This document shows, one piece after another, positions 61,201-64,000 of a stretch of DNA of 64,000 bases. Source of the stretch: Dendrophyllia cribrosa (Eukaryota > Cnidaria > Anthozoa > Scleractinia > Dendrophylliidae); assembly GCA_024195265.1 (NCBI GenBank), contig JAJLRJ010000010.1:5780302-5844301 (forward strand), read 5' to 3'. Position 1 is the stretch's first letter; every line of letters begins with the position of its first letter. The translations under genes were made by a program, and so were the position numbers. The notes under the pieces were generated by a model. It had not been told where the DNA came from. It saw nothing but the letters and a program-made list of their open reading frames with translations, and ran no database searches.

Positions 61201-61307
61201 GTTGGTCGCAGTCTGCCGATGGCTACGACGGTCCAAACAGCGATTCTGATTGGCCGAACAGATCAATCACTCACCAGTCTCCCCATCTGACAGTCTGGCT
61301 TAAGTAA
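58261..61307 (+). CDS. Paralogue C: secreted DUF2341/LamG/fibrinogen-like protein
   Basis: Three exons, 58261-58684, 59522-60912 and 61053-61307, 689 aa. An upstream in-frame ATG at 58174 exists, but the start at 58261 aligns with A and B and opens a signal peptide (IAVFTALLCLLSSGIIL). Domain order as in A. One residue is missing at VKNWGKW (VKNNWGKW in A). The LamG-like part follows A (GHADTCYMRP, GSYISGKLP). Intron 2 is only 140 bp and does not align with intron 2 of A, B or D. Exon 3 has TRGNDYCMAVG, ADGYDGPNSDSDW and SITHQSPHLTVWLK. Confidence 0.88.
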
Positions 61308-61957
61308 CCATGGTAACGAAGAACGGGGAACATTCGCTTTGCTTTGGGGTTATATTAAGTCGGTGAAGGCCTTAAAATTAAATTATTGAATTTTGAGAAA
61401 TGGTAAAATAATTACACAGTTGATGATTTGTGACGGAAATTATGATTATAGTTGATTTTTTTTCCTGCTTAGAGCAAATGAAGATATTTTTTGATAAGGG
61501 CAGACTAAGATCTTAGGAAAACTAACTGTATTTATGTCTTGGTAAAGAAAAAAAGATATTAAATACAGCTTTCATGAAGTAAAGGTTTCAAATTAGAAAA
61601 CCGAGGGAAGTGTCATAAATGAAAAACTGAAGGAAACACAGTTTTAAGTATTTTGTTAGGTTTTGTTCCAGAAGACTTAGTGAGAAACGTTTGATGTTTA
61701 GAACTAAAAAAAAATTATGGAGATTTTTTCTGATTATTAAAAAAAGGAAAACAAATCAAGATCTCTCAACAAAAAATTATATCAAAGTGTTTTTTGATAA
61801 AAACAAAAAGAAGTAGACATTAAAACATTAAAACATAGCACTTTCTTGGGAAAAATGATTTTTTCAATGTTTTGGTGGCCTCGCCTCAAAGATAAGAATG
61901 TTATTACTTTAGTTTCTGCTGTGCTGTGGTGATTAAAACAAAAGAAAAATAAAAAAC

Positions 61958-61980
61958 AATAAAATGGTGTTGGGTAAAAG
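61958..61980 (+). terminator. Polyadenylation region of paralogue C
   Basis: AATAAA at 61958 followed by 'atggtgttgggtaaaag', conserved with the other copies. Confidence 0.55.
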
Positions 61981-62234
61981 TTGTGTTGAGTTCTTCTTCA
62001 TAACACAGGACGAATTCTTAGTGTTTTGACAGATGCCAACAGTTGATTTGTTTTCAGTTCCAGCTTATGCAGTAAGAAAAGTTTTTAATTATAAACAATC
62101 TTATCTGTCAAAGTAACAAAAGCAAAAAAAAATATCTGAAAGTCAAGTATTTACTCTACTAGAATCGGCACAAGAATTAAAATCAAAACGAATGAGAAAT
62201 TTTCAAAAAGGTGTCTAAAGGACACATGAGAAAA

Positions 62235-62370
62235 AAAAAACAGACACCAAAAACAGCAAGCATACACCTATAAGTGATATAGAAGTGGTATTGGGTAGAA
62301 GAACAGACAACATAAACATCAAGCATACACCTATAAGTGATATAGAAGTGGTATTGGGTAGAAGAAATGG
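62235..62370. repeat. Two units of the 63-bp repeat
   Basis: About two copies of the unit expanded at 35530-36965, in the same position relative to the flanks. This is probably close to the state before the array grew. Confidence 0.9.
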
Positions 62371-62399
62371 CTAGAGACTGCTGCGTCTCGTTTTTTCAA

Positions 62400-63260
62400 C
62401 CCATTTCTGGGTGTTTGGATATCCTGATGTAATGATCTTTCTCGTTTTTGATAAATTACTTAAACAACGCTCTAAGAAACCATGTTTGGTTTCATCGATT
62501 TTATAAACAAAACTTATACTCAATTTTTCATTTAAAAAAGTTCGGATTGTTCAAATCGTCTCCGAAGGTCATAGAATGTTTCCGACAATTTTCCCGAAGA
62601 TTTCCGAGGAAGATCCGAAGTTTCCGCAAAAACGGATAAATAATCGCGCAAAACAAACTTGAGGGCAAAAATCCTTTGTCACGCGATCCTGATTGCGGCA
62701 GTAGAAGCTTGTAAATAGAAGTGCAAGTACTAAAGCATAAAATTGCCAAAAAATGCAATTTTGTTTAGATTTTCTTTGATACAAATAAATCTTTTGGCTA
62801 TTTAAAGTGTTTTACTTTTCTAGTTTTATTTATTTATTTCGTAATTTAGTCTGTCGTTATGGACAAAATACTTACAAGGTTTTGGTAAAATTTATTCAAT
62901 AATTTACATGTTGATCGGACCAAAGTAGGAAAACAAGAACCTTCATTGTTGCAAAAAAACACACAAGAAACTCGCAATAAACAGTGAGTGATACAAACCA
63001 TGCGATTGTCCACTGGATCAATGTATCTGTACAAGGCTATAAATATAAATATTACTAACTGCAACGTTAATGGTTTTTTTAACTATCAAACATGCACATG
63101 TTCATAAATACAATGTTAAGGACGATTTCAGCTCATAAGGCCTCTCCTGAGCCGCGCAGCCAACAAAATAAATATTGAGCAAAAGTACAGAGGTATTTCC
63201 GACTCATTGTTTTAATAGTCTGGCTGACCAGTTGAAAGACCATTTCCACGTAAATGACTA
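62400..63260. repeat. Segmental duplicate of 37000-38200
   Basis: 'tttggatatcctgatgtaat', 'cgcaaaacaaactt', 'gtagaagcttgtaaatagaa', 'tttagtctgtcgttatggac' and 'tggctgaccagttgaaagac' occur in the same order as at 37020-38190, with a deletion here of part of the middle. No gene in either copy. Confidence 0.8.
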
Positions 63261-64000
63261 ATATATATATAGATAGGCTGAGCCTAACAGCGTCGCTCAC
63301 TGAACAAGCTTAACTAAGGTGAAACTTAACTAAGGTGAAAGGTCGAAAGCACAAGAATTAAGATTGACGATCGGACTATTTTTCAATATTAGCAATTCTC
63401 AAAAACAGTATTACGCGACCGTCTGCACAGTACATTTAGACCGTACAAAAGTTCACAAAAACAACTTTTTCTCCATCTGAAATAACTAGTACGACTACTT
63501 TTCCAATAAAATACACCTGTTGCTTATAAAAAATGACCCGAGAAACTGATTTGAAAATCAAAACTGCAAAAAATACACAAACATATTTGCATAAGGCCAC
63601 GCGAGTGAAGTTAGAACTATACTATAAAATCCAAGTGTTGTTTTTTTTACATAAAATCGCTTTTCAACCTATGTAATGAATGAACAGACATAAAAATGGG
63701 CAATACAATCTTCTTTCGAAAAATGGTATTCAAATCTCCATTAGTTTCTGTTTAAACGCAAAACGCGAACCATTTATAGCGCATCGGAGGCCGAGCTGAT
63801 TGTCTTCGATGAAAGAAATCATGAAACGACTGAATTTAAGCACGTTTTATATAACCTAATTATTCAAAATTAAAACCTTTTTAAATGCAAGCCAAAATTA
63901 CACAATGTAGAACAGTATAATGATGATAAGCTTAACTAAGGTGAAAAGGTCGGAAGCACAAGAATTAAACTCTAAAGAGTTTAGCTGTAAACAAATGCTT
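63261..64000. other. AT-rich end of window with a direct repeat
   Basis: 'aagcttaactaaggtgaaa' plus 'ggtcg.aagcacaagaatta' occurs at about 63306-63360 and again at 63928-63968, 620 bp apart. I see no gene. The pair could be ends of a small element or a chance duplication. Confidence 0.45.

Overview
The window is nuclear DNA of an animal, most likely an anthozoan cnidarian and plausibly a stony coral. The evidence is GT-AG introns, a TALE homeobox gene of the PKNOX/PREP type, a GPLD1-like gene, tRNA-derived SINEs, many small inverted-repeat transposons, and a tandem family of secreted fibrinogen/intelectin-like proteins of a kind I associate with corals. The species cannot be fixed from the sequence alone.

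Layout. Positions 1-1600 are a 17-bp minisatellite inside an intron. Positions 1885-6352 (+) carry the last five exons of a GPLD1-like gene (GPI-specific phospholipase D, beta-propeller end). Positions 6.4-16 kb are intergenic and rich in repeats: a TTAA-type MITE, a SINE, a 61-bp tandem array, several TIR elements, and one unidentified Pro/Thr-rich ORF with a basic tail at 12.0-12.5 kb. Positions 16112-23684 (-) hold four coding exons of PKNOX, with nested transposons in the introns. Positions 24-29 kb are gene-poor and include a perfect 201-bp palindrome.

From about 28.2 kb to 63.2 kb the window is a tandem segmental duplication. Three intact three-exon paralogues (A 29587-33695, B 44888-48285, C 58261-61307; 689, 690 and 689 aa) share one architecture: signal peptide, helical segment, DUF2341-like segment, concanavalin/LamG-like segment and fibrinogen/intelectin-like C-terminus. 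Two broken relics accompany them: the end of a last exon at about 34.58 kb, and a fourth copy (D) that keeps part of intron 2 and a last exon split by a 4.26-kb insertion with a TTAA element nested in it. The duplicated blocks also carry the promoter region (a conserved TGAGTCA), the polyadenylation region, a LINE 3' end, and 3' exons of an unidentified minus-strand gene (38753-42352, with a decayed copy near 28.2 kb).

GPLD1 would act on secreted or surface GPI-anchored proteins, and PKNOX would be a nuclear PBX-partner transcription factor. The A/B/C proteins are predicted to be secreted and may bind glycans or matrix. The cluster is evolving by duplication, apparent gene conversion, transposon insertion and tandem-array growth. 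All assignments come from reading translations and repeats by eye; no database search was run.
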